Below are positions 1 through 9,900 of a DNA stretch of 12,668 bases, in pieces; the first letter of the stretch is position 1; the number at the start of each line of letters is the position of its first letter. Location of the stretch: NCBI GenBank assembly GCA_032353305.1, contig JAUCNG010247744.1:1-12668 (forward strand). Direction: 5' to 3'. The stretch is from Cephalothrix spiralis (lineage: Eukaryota > Nemertea > Palaeonemertea > Archinemertea > Cephalotrichidae). The translations under genes were made by a program, and so were the position numbers. The notes under the pieces are model-generated. The model was not told the origin of the DNA, did no database searches, and was given only the letters and a program-made list of their open reading frames with translations.

Positions 1-513
1 ATGTTAATTTAGCCTACTTCGTATGCGTTAAAGTGTCAATACAGATATCGAATTGTTTTGTTGATGACCTTCTAACTTTTTACACAGTTAAATAGCTTTT
101 TCAGTTCTAACATATCGCTAAAAGGCAAAATTTTAGAAAACAAGTTCAAATCAATCTTTTAAGTATTCCATCCAAAACCATGGTAGCTGGTATGAATTTA
201 TGACATAAAATAAAGATATTGCTCCGGACCATTTTAGCCCTCGCCGATTTTCGGTCCAATTGTGTACATGTATTTCTATTAACAATTGAAAAGCTAAAAA
301 GTCAAACTAAAGAGGTCATTGATGAAAATAATACAACCCTCCAAGTCACACTTTCAAAAAGTAGGACATGCCAAAATTAATACAACTTAAAAGATTTGTT
401 TGAACTTTTTTTCTAAAATTTTGCCTTTTAAGACGGAACAAGCTATTTTTTCATCATTAACAAAAAAATCGATATCTGTATTATTGACTCTTTGAAGAAG
501 GCTAAATTAACAT
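1..513. mobile_element. Large foldback/MITE-like element, left end possibly cut by the window
   Basis: Positions 1-164 and 385-513 are inverted copies. Perfect blocks: 1-14 with 500-513 (ATGTTAATTTAGCC), 41-51 with 469-479 (ACAGATATCGA), and a 22-nt block 119-140 with 409-430; shorter blocks continue to 164/385. The left arm carries about 35 extra bases, so one arm has an indel. The 220-bp centre (165-384) has no ORF but includes a repeat copy that recurs at 7873-7937. No transposase is present; the structure fits a non-autonomous foldback DNA transposon. Because the pairing runs to base 1, the true element end may lie outside. Confidence 0.7.
169..225 (+). repeat. Dispersed repeat, copy 1
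   Basis: Shares CATCCAAAA-CATGG-AG...AGCTG-TATG...ATTTAT-ACATAAAATAAA...GCTCC with 7873-7937 in the same orientation, with a few short indels. It forms part of the loop of the 1-513 foldback. Two related copies in one 12.7-kb window indicate a moderately repeated family. Confidence 0.6.
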
Positions 514-2438
514 CTGACATGAAAATTGTAATACATGTACAATCGTTCGCTCGTTAATTAGTGTTTATACATGTACACTTGTTTCTCATGAGGTCCTTAT
601 ATTTTGAAATGCTTTTATTTCAAATAATTTTGCTGCTAAAATCAATGATTCTGTAGGTCAATATTAACATATGTATTTTGTTCAACAATTTACGTTTAGA
701 AATACAATGTTATTGAGGAGGAGGTAGGGAATAAATTATATGAAATCCGCTTTACCACTTTGCAAAAAAATCTCGTCGGCGCAGCCGGTAGTACGATGAA
801 TAGAAGGCCCTACCATAGGATCAGGCATCCAGTCTACAATGGTTTACTAATCCACTGTAGGCGGTCGCGACTGAAAAGTAGAGTAAAAAACGAATATAAC
901 TTGTATTCTCTGTGACAAACAAGGCATGTAATATTATTTGTATTTAACATATAGGGTGCAACATCGCTTACTGGAACAGCGAAGATAGCTGACAGAGGCC
1001 AGCTCAAGGCACCAACAGTAAAATATCCGTAAAAAATAAGGAAATTTCATTTTGTTTTAGAAAATCATCATATCACACACATTTCATTCATATTCATGTA
1101 ACGGTATATTTTAAAATTTGATTTGATTGTATATATAAAGTATAGACGAGGTCAAAAAAGACAACATATGTTGAATACAACTCGTTAGTTGACTACTAGG
1201 GGCATTTAGCGCCGTTAATACACCTATCGTATAGATGGCGCTCTATGAGTAATTTAAAACCAGTTATGTAACTTATATTGGTACATGTTTACTTTTACCT
1301 ACAATTAATAGATCCTCCGCCAATGTGTATTATTCTATGGCGAATTGGATGAGTGAAAAGTGGCCTACATTATTGATAAAAACAAAGTTATATAGTTTTA
1401 ATGTCAAAATGAAGAATATCAATATGTACATGTGCGTAATAAATTTGGGACAAAATGTTTAGTAGTCATTAAACTAATACGAGCGTGCTTAACGTCTAAC
1501 ATTTTAAGTGGTCAATTAACGTTATGATCGCGTATTAACCAACTCAAAATATTGAAACCTAGGAAAAACCTTATTCATAATGTACATGTCAGTCTTGACA
1601 AACAGTACATTGGATGTGTATCTAGGTGTCATGGGGATGCAGGCCCTCAAATATCACTCAAGTACCATCCAAGTAAATGTCTCTAAATTGTACGACGAAC
1701 ATTGAGTTTCTGAACATGAAACAATTATGATATTTTTGACAAAGTTTAGAACGCATACGAAATGAACAGTGATGAACTTTTTTAGAAAGCTAATGGATTT
1801 TATATTCTGCCGCGGATATTTATTTTATACCTAGCCACTAGGGCCGGGTGACGGGACAAAATTTCAAAAACAAATTTCATTAATTTTTCTTAAATCAAAT
1901 TGTTTTAATATTAATTCCATAAGCTTTCCAAAAATGGTTTAAACCTTATCTTCCGATATTTTTGTTGGTGGGGTACATCGAAATTGCTCCTCCGGCAATA
2001 ATTCCACCCAATTTATAATTTAAGTATTTATTTAAATATGAAAAAGGGATACATTTTTTCTGTTTTTATGTTAGGGTTGAAATCGCTATATTTACTGAGT
2101 TTCCAGTTGCGATATCCATTATTATTGCGTGTAAATTTAGAAATAACGCGATCTGGCGGATGGCATTGAATCTGGCATCTGGCGGTTTGGAGTAGGATTC
2201 TAAATTCAAATTCTATTTACGAAAAATATCATGATGAGGGAATTCTATTTTACCAAATACCTAACTGAAATCCGTGACATAAAAATAAGAATTTTAGAAA
2301 AGTATTTAAATTAATATGTGGAATTTTAAACTTACAAAATGTAATTGAACTAAACGCGGACGACATTGCTTATATTTTATTATTTTTGGTTTCTCCTAGG
2401 AGTACATTACTGGATGCCGTACACGGAGTGCAGCGCAT

Positions 2439-2473
2439 ATTAAAATGGCGTCCACCAAGGTTGCCATTTTAAT
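2439..2473. repeat. Short perfect hairpin (11-bp stem)
   Basis: ATTAAAATGGC at 2439-2449 pairs with GCCATTTTAAT at 2463-2473 across a 13-nt loop. Isolated; no function inferred. Confidence 0.6.
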
Positions 2474-3198
2474 TGAATAAAAAATACTTTGAATTCGATT
2501 TGAAAACGAATGTAAGCACTTATATATCTATAGTGTCTCTCGAAATTTTTAAAAAACCAAACTCACATGTTAATAAAACCAGCACTTGAAGTTATTGCTG
2601 CTTTTATATTCTCAAAAGTGCATCATTATTAGAGATGTTGCATTCACTATGAAACAACAATGTTGTTGAAGTATCGAACATTTTTTATAATGCAGAGTTT
2701 TTAATGACTCATTATTGCATTTTTGTAAAGATAAATCTTACTTATAAGTGTATCTCACAAAAAAATGAGACGGTCAGTTAGAAAACATCATATTTTACGG
2801 CTAAATTATTCAATATTTCCAGCGATCGTTGGAAGGTACATAGTCTTTTCTCTTCCCTTCCAAATAAAACAAGTTTGGCGCAACTCTGTTTATAGATAAA
2901 GAGCTAAATCAATTTTCAAAACGAACTTGAAAAATAAATATGCGGATTATATGTATAAATCAACGATCTTTCCCGGATCGTGGAACATTTCTATTTTTGA
3001 ATTTTTTGTTTCTTAAGGCTTATTTGATTCACTATTTACAGAGTTGATAAAAATGAAATCCACTGAGAATATTCTAATTTAGTACAATTTTAAAATGAGA
3101 TCAAGGCAGTGGAGAATAATAAATCGAAAGGTCCTTCAGGATAATCAATGTAGACCCCTAGTATTTTTATGAACGGATAAGCGCAATAAAGAGAAGAC

Positions 3199-3354
3199 AA
3201 TAACATGATTTGGGAGGGCAACAAGCTGTTTTGAAACATGGGAAAACAGCCCAAGGGTGCTTGTCTGCCCGACCGCAGGGACGGCAGACAATCGCCCAAG
3301 GGCTGTTTTTCCATGTTTCAAAATAGCTTGTTGCCAGAACCAAATCATGTTATT
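3199..3354. mobile_element. 156-bp foldback element (MITE-like palindrome)
   Basis: Near-perfect inverted repeat: outer block AATAACATGATTTGG at 3199-3213 pairs with 3340-3354. After a short mismatched bulge, GGCAACAAGC...GTCTGCC (3217-3269) pairs with 3283-3335 with about six mismatches in 53 positions. The 13-nt loop is CGACCGCAGGGAC. GC content is much higher than the flanks. Chance ORFs on both strands through it are by-products of the palindrome. No transposase; best read as a non-autonomous foldback/MITE. Confidence 0.75.
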
Positions 3355-3423
3355 AATATTATCATACTTCCTACTTATTATCATAATCTTCTCGATTCAC
3401 GAAATATTGAAATAACAGAAAAC

Positions 3424-3470
3424 AATTTTACTTGTCATCCTTGTCAAAATAATTTTACTTGTCATCCTTG
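3424..3470 (+). repeat. Direct duplication of a 20-mer, 27-bp period
   Basis: AATTTTACTTGTCATCCTTG occurs exactly at 3424-3443 and again at 3451-3470, separated by TCAAAAT. It reads as a nascent two-copy minisatellite just downstream of the 3199-3354 foldback. Confidence 0.85.
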
Positions 3471-3603
3471 CGCAACGATTCATGACTTTGTTTTTCAAGT
3501 TCATCAGCATTCATGTAAGAACCCGATAAATGATGCATTTTGACATAAATTGGCTAAAAGCTCGAAATTTCATAGTCTCTGCCATTTTCTCTCATTATTA
3601 GAT

Positions 3604-3673
3604 TATTGTCGGCCCGGGAAAATATTGTTGGCCCGGGAGAGCGGGCGGACAATGAATTTTGCGGGCCGACAAT
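3604..3673. repeat. GC-rich nested inverted/direct repeat
   Basis: ATTGTCGGCCCG at 3604-3615 pairs perfectly with CGGGCCGACAAT at 3662-3673. Inside lies a second, imperfect pair: ATTGTTGGCCCGG at about 3625-3637 and GCGGGCGGACAAT at about 3641-3653. The arms are therefore also direct repeats of each other (two ATTGTYGGCCCGGGA units, then two GCGGGCSGACAATGAA units). It stands out strongly in AT-rich surroundings. Possibly a relic of a small foldback element. Confidence 0.7.
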
Positions 3674-3839
3674 GAAATTTGAAACATGAGCTTTCATTTA
3701 ACAACCACCTAGTGTCTGCCCACTAAAGTAATGATAATGTTCTTTCAAGTAGGTTACACAGTAGATTATGATGATTGAAATGTGGAGCGCCTATTAAGTC
3801 GTAGCGAAATAAATTACGGTGTATTTTTGGGATACGTAC

Positions 3840-3945
3840 ATTTACAACTTTCAAATCTTGAATCACAAGTTGTCTGGTGATTTCTAAATGTCTCACAAGC
3901 CACATTTTATCGTCAGTTCTGTCTTCTGCTTGATTTCCTTCAATC
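3840..3945 (-). CDS. EXOC3: EXOC3 exon 9 (residues 264-299)
   Basis: Acceptor CCAATTCAG at 3947-3946, then G completing Arg 264, [20 protein letters not shown] and [15 protein letters not shown], before GTACGT at 3839-3834. RIEG and [11 protein letters not shown] are identical to vertebrate EXOC3. The donor is the least certain junction: GTAAAT six bases upstream (after AAA GTT) is also possible and would also keep phase 0, shortening the exon by VN. GTACGT is preferred on donor quality. Reading through ends at a stop near 3723 with unconserved residues, so the next exon must lie outside the window. Confidence 0.9.
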
Positions 3946-6900
3946 CTGAATTGGAAGAGAGCTATTGTTTAAATCAGGAATGACAATATTAAAGTATCAT
4001 GGTGTGCTTCATGATAATCTCATTAGATTATATTTTGTCATAATTGTTTAAAATTGGTTAATATCGTGATACCGGTACTTTGATGAATATTACTTTTATT
4101 TTATAAAGTTTTAAAAGTTTTTTTTATGACTTACGTTTATAGTTTAGATGGAAAATTACAATCGATGTGTTTCATGAATATTGTATTTTCAAAGCTTATA
4201 AATGCTTTGTTACATGCACGGGAGTACACATTCAAATATCATAATTAAGGTGAATTTGAAATTATTTTTAAATAAATGTAGGTTTGGTTTTTATATTTAA
4301 CTTCATGGAATTAACATCGGCCTTTGTTTAGGAGGAGGAGGGGTGTTATGCCTTCTTGACTTGTTTCAGCGTGGTATTTTGATGACATGAATCCTGCTAC
4401 GAAGTTATAAGCACAATTTGTTTTCTAAGCAGGATTTATTTCTGCTACAAAATCATGAGGCCTAACAATCCCCCCCCAACCGAAAATACGCGGAAACGCG
4501 TATAATGGGCATCCCTGTTAAATACATTATCTTACATTAAAAACAAACCACAGCTGACGGGTTGAATACAAATGATACCAGAAAGTCGAAATGACGATAG
4601 ACTTAAATGTCGAATTACCAAAGTGTCTTTAAGACTATAATGTCGACATTTCGGTCATTAGGCATTTGGGTCATTTTCGACATTCGACATTATAGTCTAT
4701 AGACATTTTGGTTTTTTGACATCAAGTCCTTGAGACATTTTGTTATTTCATCATTTCGCATTCTACGTTTTGGTCACTTAAGACATTATGGGTGTATACA
4801 AAGCTGACGGAAGACAAGGTACACTGTATCACTTTAACTCGATACGGTATGCACAGCTGGAAAACGGTGAACCGGTTTTTTTAAAAAGCCCCAGTTAGTT
4901 AGTAAGTTAGTATACACAATAGAACACTTACCATAAGGGCTTTAATGGGTAATGGTAGACATTATAAAGTCAATTAATTTCCTGAATGGATTTTTAACGT
5001 TCTTTTTAGTTTTGTTCTATTAATGTAAAATCGATTCAAAAGTGAATCAAGTTTGCTTTTTACCTCATACAAACTGTTCTATTAAGCACTTCAAAACACT
5101 TTGCTTTCCACTGTTTTGGTCGGCCAATAGGTTGAAAACCGGATTGTTCAAATTTTTTCTGCCAATTTTCATCGATTCTTAAAGTAAAATATACAAAGCG
5201 ATAACAAAGTACATGTATCATCAAACTAATGTTTACTCTCTGTATTAACAAATTTATATGTTTAAACAAAAATCAAATGTATGGTTTAAAAAATGCAGCC
5301 TCTGTCATTCGGGTCCCAAAACACCAATATACTAAAACACAATTCCGCCAAACCCAACAAGGCATCAAATATTGCCACAGTAGGAACATCGTTAAAGTAA
5401 CGAGACATTACCGGCCTTATATTTTGAAAATTGTTTATATAAAAAAAATTCAGTTACATGTATTCATAAAATTTAACCCATCTGTCGGGACTATTTTCGT
5501 ATGATTAACGTTTAACAGCGTTCAACTTTAAGGTGTTTTGAACGCAGTTGAACGGACAGATGTTTAGTAATTATTTGATCCGTTCAAAATAGTGATTTTT
5601 AAACGCACTTTTCTGAACGTTCATGGGTACGTAAGCATCCCTAACGCAACACCCATTTATCCCAAAGTCTGATATAATCTCGCCATAATTTAAAGTTAAT
5701 TCTGAACTACAGAAAAGGTTCAACATTTAACATGACGTTTATTTTTAATGAGCTATTGATTTTTAATAATGCTACTCACGTACAACATTATCGATACGTA
5801 GTTCAATGCAGAATTTAAAATGGACTCTATTTTACGAGGTATCTTTTTAAAATATACTACCAAAAAGACCGAACGTTCGAAAAATCGAAATCCAAAAATT
5901 CTTAATGGACTCAAGACCGCCTTTTTTAATGTGAACGAATGTCTCAAAGGTAATCAGACCGAAATTGGATGTACTATAGTTAACTAAGTTGATTTTATTC
6001 GGGTCCTTTGTTCATTCGGTCTTATGGACTTTCGATCTTTTTGGATGTCGGTCTTTTGGGCTAGACCCATAATAAAAGTAATTTGCATCAAACTTGATTT
6101 ACCTTTCTTCTCGTTCTATTATTCTTAGGGCTGTAACGACAGTTGATGGTTCTCTTCTTACAGATATGAGCGTCCTTTGCATCGTTAACCATAACTGTTT
6201 CCCAAGTTCTTCTGATAATTTCCTTACCTCACTGAAGTATTGATCCAATGTCTGAAATATGAAAAAAAATAAGACAGTTGCACTAGTGTGGCTTACGAAT
6301 TGAGGACGATGTATTTTCGCAATAAAGCTATTACTTATTCCGATTGCAAGTGCTTAATTATCTTTAAAATTAAGAAATATAGAAGTTTCTTGTTCAAATA
6401 TAGGAGAATTTTCGACCAAAACGTATGAAAATATATATCTAAGATTTTCTAGTCCATTTTTTTAACAAAATTCTGTGATAAGTTTTTAAATTTTGGGACA
6501 CATATGTGGGTAACTTTAATGAGCGAACATCCAATTATGTGAATTATTTGTTTATATATAGAAAATATAGGGGATTTTTATGAATTATAGGAGGCACCTT
6601 GGGATTTTGCTTTGACAGTTAATCATAATGATGTTAAAATATTCCTAATTCTGAATCCAGGTTTCCTTTAATTATGTCGCCGATTGAATGCCACATCATA
6701 CGTTTCGATTGATTTCGCGGAATTCAATATCGGGGACCCGTTCGAATTCCGCCCGGCCAAATTTAATTAAAGACATATGGGTCGACGCCCTGGGTTTGCT
6801 TCTAACTAGGGTGAAAGCAAATGCATATTCTAAATGCAGAACAAAATACAGTATGGCGGCTTTCTCAGCTCATTAACTTACGTTTTTATCGGTGGGGCTT

Positions 6901-9900
6901 TGGAATGGTTGTTTATGTAGCTCGAAAAATAGGTCGTCTCGACAAGTCTCTAGGTCCGTTAAACTGAAAGACAAGCAGAAAAGGTCAATATGATGGCAAA
7001 TTAGTGGGATACTACAATTCCATCATAATTATTTACTCGAATATTTACAAAACAAGTGCATTTTGATCGATTGGCCAAGACAAGATTAAAAATAGTCAAT
7101 TTCATTTCCATATCGTAGTGGCGGCTTGAGACTGCAGCACTGCCGCATCTGCGTCACTTGACAAATTTTCAAATGTGTGAAATTTTTTAAATGAGCTCTA
7201 ACAGCATAACGACAATAAAATGTTTCGGGTATAAGAGGGGGTCTTCAGCGAGCACCCTTGCTATCTCAGCGTGCGAGTACCAATCTCAGTGAGCACTCAA
7301 AATTTCAGATCAGCGCGCGAGCACACTATCAACAGTAGAGGAACCGCACAAATAACAATCACTGATTGCGCGCTAAGTAAATATGTTATATTCTTTGTTT
7401 TAGAACTTGTCTTAGAAATAGTTTTGAATGGCTGCGCATCTGATTTCTTTCATTTGCATATAGCAGCTGCCATGTTTGGCAATTCGATGGAAATTCTTAA
7501 ATTCTTTCGTGAATTATCACTTTATCGATATTTAGTAAAAAGTGAACGTTATTGATTTATGAGTTTGGTTGAAAAGTTCATCTCATAACGCTGCATTATT
7601 CACGATTGTGATTGCATACATTTTATACAATGACCCCTTCACGTTGATGGTCGAGAGTCCATAGAACACTTGTCTGAATTAATTAGTTTCATTTTGAATA
7701 TTACAGACTAAAGCTATTCAAAGTACGTAAGTATATAATTTGTCTTTAATTTCGAAAAACCCGTTAGATTTGCCCCTTTACTAACCAGAGGCTCTGCCCC
7801 TGGCAGGCGTGGCAGAAGTTTAAAAATATCGGGGTTTGGTGTAGTGAAGTCGAGAAATTATCCATATACCTACATCCAAAATCATGGCAGATAGCTGATA
7901 TGCAGGCAATTTATTACATAAAATAAACCTGAGCTCCAAACGCGCGAAAGATTTTTTTTTAAATAATATTTTTTTATTTACAAAATAGGATGATATGCAA
8001 TAATTACATAATATGATTGTGATATGGACCTAAGACAGCATGAAATAAGTGCGTCATATGAGAGGAAATTTTTTAATACTTCTTGCGCTTAGGAGGGTAT
8101 TTATTTTCTGGCAAATTATAGCTGAAATAGCCCCCAAATGACATTTAACAAGAAGGTTTAAAATATTGGGCGCGCTATTTATATGGAGAGCACCAACGAC
8201 ATTTTTATTGGGGTGCTCAGCCCCTATACCACATAGCGCGCACTTCAAACCTGCGTGGCGGCTTGAATTGCGTCAATAGAATGCACCGCAGCTGTCTGGG
8301 AAACGTAAGGTACATAGTTCTCCTCCAGTTATCTACAAAGTATCCCTACTACTTTATCATAAAAAAGGGTCGGATTATCTGCCGAAAACCATTGGGAAAT
8401 TTATCTACATGTTCATTGATGAACATAACATATTTAACCTAATGTTTTCGCATGTTGGTTCACCGCATCGATTTGGTTATAAAGTTCTGTATTTGGATAA
8501 CAACATATCTGTCATCAACACATGAAATGTGATACTTTTTTTCATTCGATTGATATTATAACATTTTATAGTATTTACCATTTATGGGCGTGCAATAATT
8601 TATCTTCTGAGATATACTCTCTGGTTTTCTTCACTAACTCAGGAACGGTAAAGATGTGTTTCAAGTTCTCCATCGCTGCAAGAAGCTAGAAAATAAATTT
8701 AAAAACATTTTGCCTACCGATCGATATTTTTCCTTTTTTGCAGTACTATTTCATAATTATAAGACGTGCGTATGCATATTCAGAATACTGGTAAATTTAT
8801 ATTCTAGTCGTTTCTGGTGTCTATGTTTATAAATCGATTTAAACATTTGTATTATCTTTGTTCCGCTATACAGGATGTATTTACCTCCATTTTTATCCAT
8901 ATTGGCCATAACATCATTTTTGGGGTAGTCAGATATTTCGTACAAACCGTGCGTACACAAGGAGGGTGTATTCCAAGAACGTAAGAGTCGTACGTACGCG
9001 TACAAGGGAGGGGTCAGAAATCCCAGATTTCGAGCGTACGTACTATATGGATGGCCCCAAATAGGAAAAGTAAAATTTCATGTTCTCATGTTGATTTCTC
9101 CGGTCAAAGATTTTTTAAAAGAACAAGTTTGATTGTATTGTACTACGTAATAGATTGCTGACAGAGGATTCTCTCTAGCTATAAGCACTTGATCGTATTG
9201 TATTTCTTAAATTGTCCCAGTTCAGCATATATGTATCGCATCAGTTTACATATGTTTGTATATCATTCTTACCTGACTATGTCTTGTACTTTCATCTTTC
9301 AGGTCTTTAAATTTAGCTGGCAGATCATTGATGTTTTTGAATGGATCATCAACTTCCTCTAAACTAAATTAAAAGTTAGATATTAGTATCAGCTCATCTA
9401 CATTGTATCAAGAGTACTGTATATGTATTCAATGTACTTTTGATTGTATTCAATATATGTGTACACTTTTTGTAATTTCTAGTAACAGATATTTCAGAAT
9501 GAGCAGAGAAGTTAAATCTTTGACTTTTTACAGCTTCATTATTCAAAAAAAAATTCAGTGTTGCTCTAAGAAAAATCAAATTCTATTCAAATTAAGTTAA
9601 ATATTTACCGGCAAGTGGAAATTTAAAAAAAAGCCTAGTCCAAGGAATATCACAATTTTCAAGATCTTTCAAACAGAGTTTTCAGTTGAACTCGGGCGTA
9701 CTCCGGGGTTGGACTCATATATTACAACACATATTTGAGACATGTATCGAGTACTAAGTATTTTATCCAGGTGCAAATGAAAACATACAAAATAATATCG
9801 TATAATCTGATGATAACTTCTATGTATTTTATTGAATATCGTGTTGATTTAGATTATTACAACTTACTTTTTCTTTATTTCTTTGACATCCTCTAATGCT

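Larger units (their letters stand above)
1..3839 (-). other. Visible part of EXOC3 intron 9 (at least 3839 bp)
   Basis: Starts at donor GTACGT (3839) and has no recognised acceptor. I looked on the minus strand for the next conserved Sec6 block (a Cys-Phe-Pro-Pro-His-Tyr motif followed by a Tyr-His helix) and did not find it. Content: foldback element at 1-513, a GC-richer patch at about 770-1020 with fortuitously open frames, a short hairpin at 2439-2473, the foldback at 3199-3354, a 27-bp-period duplication at 3424-3470 and a nested GC-rich inverted repeat at 3604-3673. Sequence from about 1040 to 2430 and 2480 to 3190 is AT-rich and shows me nothing beyond small hairpins. Confidence 0.75.
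3946..5063 (-). other. EXOC3 intron 8 (1118 bp)
   Basis: GTAAAA donor, CCAATTCAG acceptor. It contains the octamer-built foldback at 4581-4790, a C9 homopolymer tract just before a GAAA-loop hairpin at 4486-4503, and a GTTA-rich patch near 4890. No exon was recognised. Confidence 0.85.
5178..6102 (-). other. EXOC3 intron 7 (925 bp)
   Basis: GTAAATC donor, TACTTTAAG acceptor. About half is occupied by two repeat structures: the GTTCAA-rich hairpin cluster at 5479-5625 and the octamer-built foldback at 5860-6067. Confidence 0.85.
6964..8578 (-). other. EXOC3 intron 5 (1615 bp)
   Basis: GTAAATAC donor, TCTTTCAG acceptor. It contains the interrupted inverted repeat at 8154-8252, a partial copy of a dispersed repeat at 7873-7937, and the TCAGCG-type repeat cluster at 7245-7325. 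No coding exon was recognised. Confidence 0.85.

Noticed and set aside
1930-1990. Minus-strand 'TPPTKIS'-like reading that could mimic the next Sec6 block (Cys-Phe-Pro-Pro-His-Tyr)
   Set aside because: The frame that gives it lacks the His-Tyr and following helix, stops within a few codons in alternatives, and has no good acceptor, so it is not exon 10.
3090-3543. Overlapping ORFs of 74-101 codons on both strands
   Set aside because: They run through the 3199-3354 palindrome, which gives mirrored open frames on both strands, and the Cys/His-rich 'FTCHPC' repeat is only the 27-bp DNA duplication. No family resemblance.
5229-5504. 91-codon + strand ORF
   Set aside because: It lies opposite intron 7, is rich in Lys/Ile/Asn codons expected of AT-rich DNA, and resembles nothing I know.
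6730-6755. GTTCGAATTCC resembling a tRNA B box
   Set aside because: No A box or tRNA fold upstream; the motif is explained by the GAATTC hairpin arms.
7271-7555. 94-codon + strand ORF
   Set aside because: It starts within the TCAGCG repeat cluster in intron 5; no recognisable domain or splice context.
8054-8248. 64-codon minus-strand ORF with Cys pairs ([12 protein letters not shown])
   Set aside because: Its start lies inside the 8154-8252 inverted repeat, and the Cys motif comes from repeat sequence.
9394-9600. Opposed ~60-codon ORFs in intron 3
   Set aside because: Both are AT-rich chance frames in a 504-bp intron with well-defined splice sites on either side.
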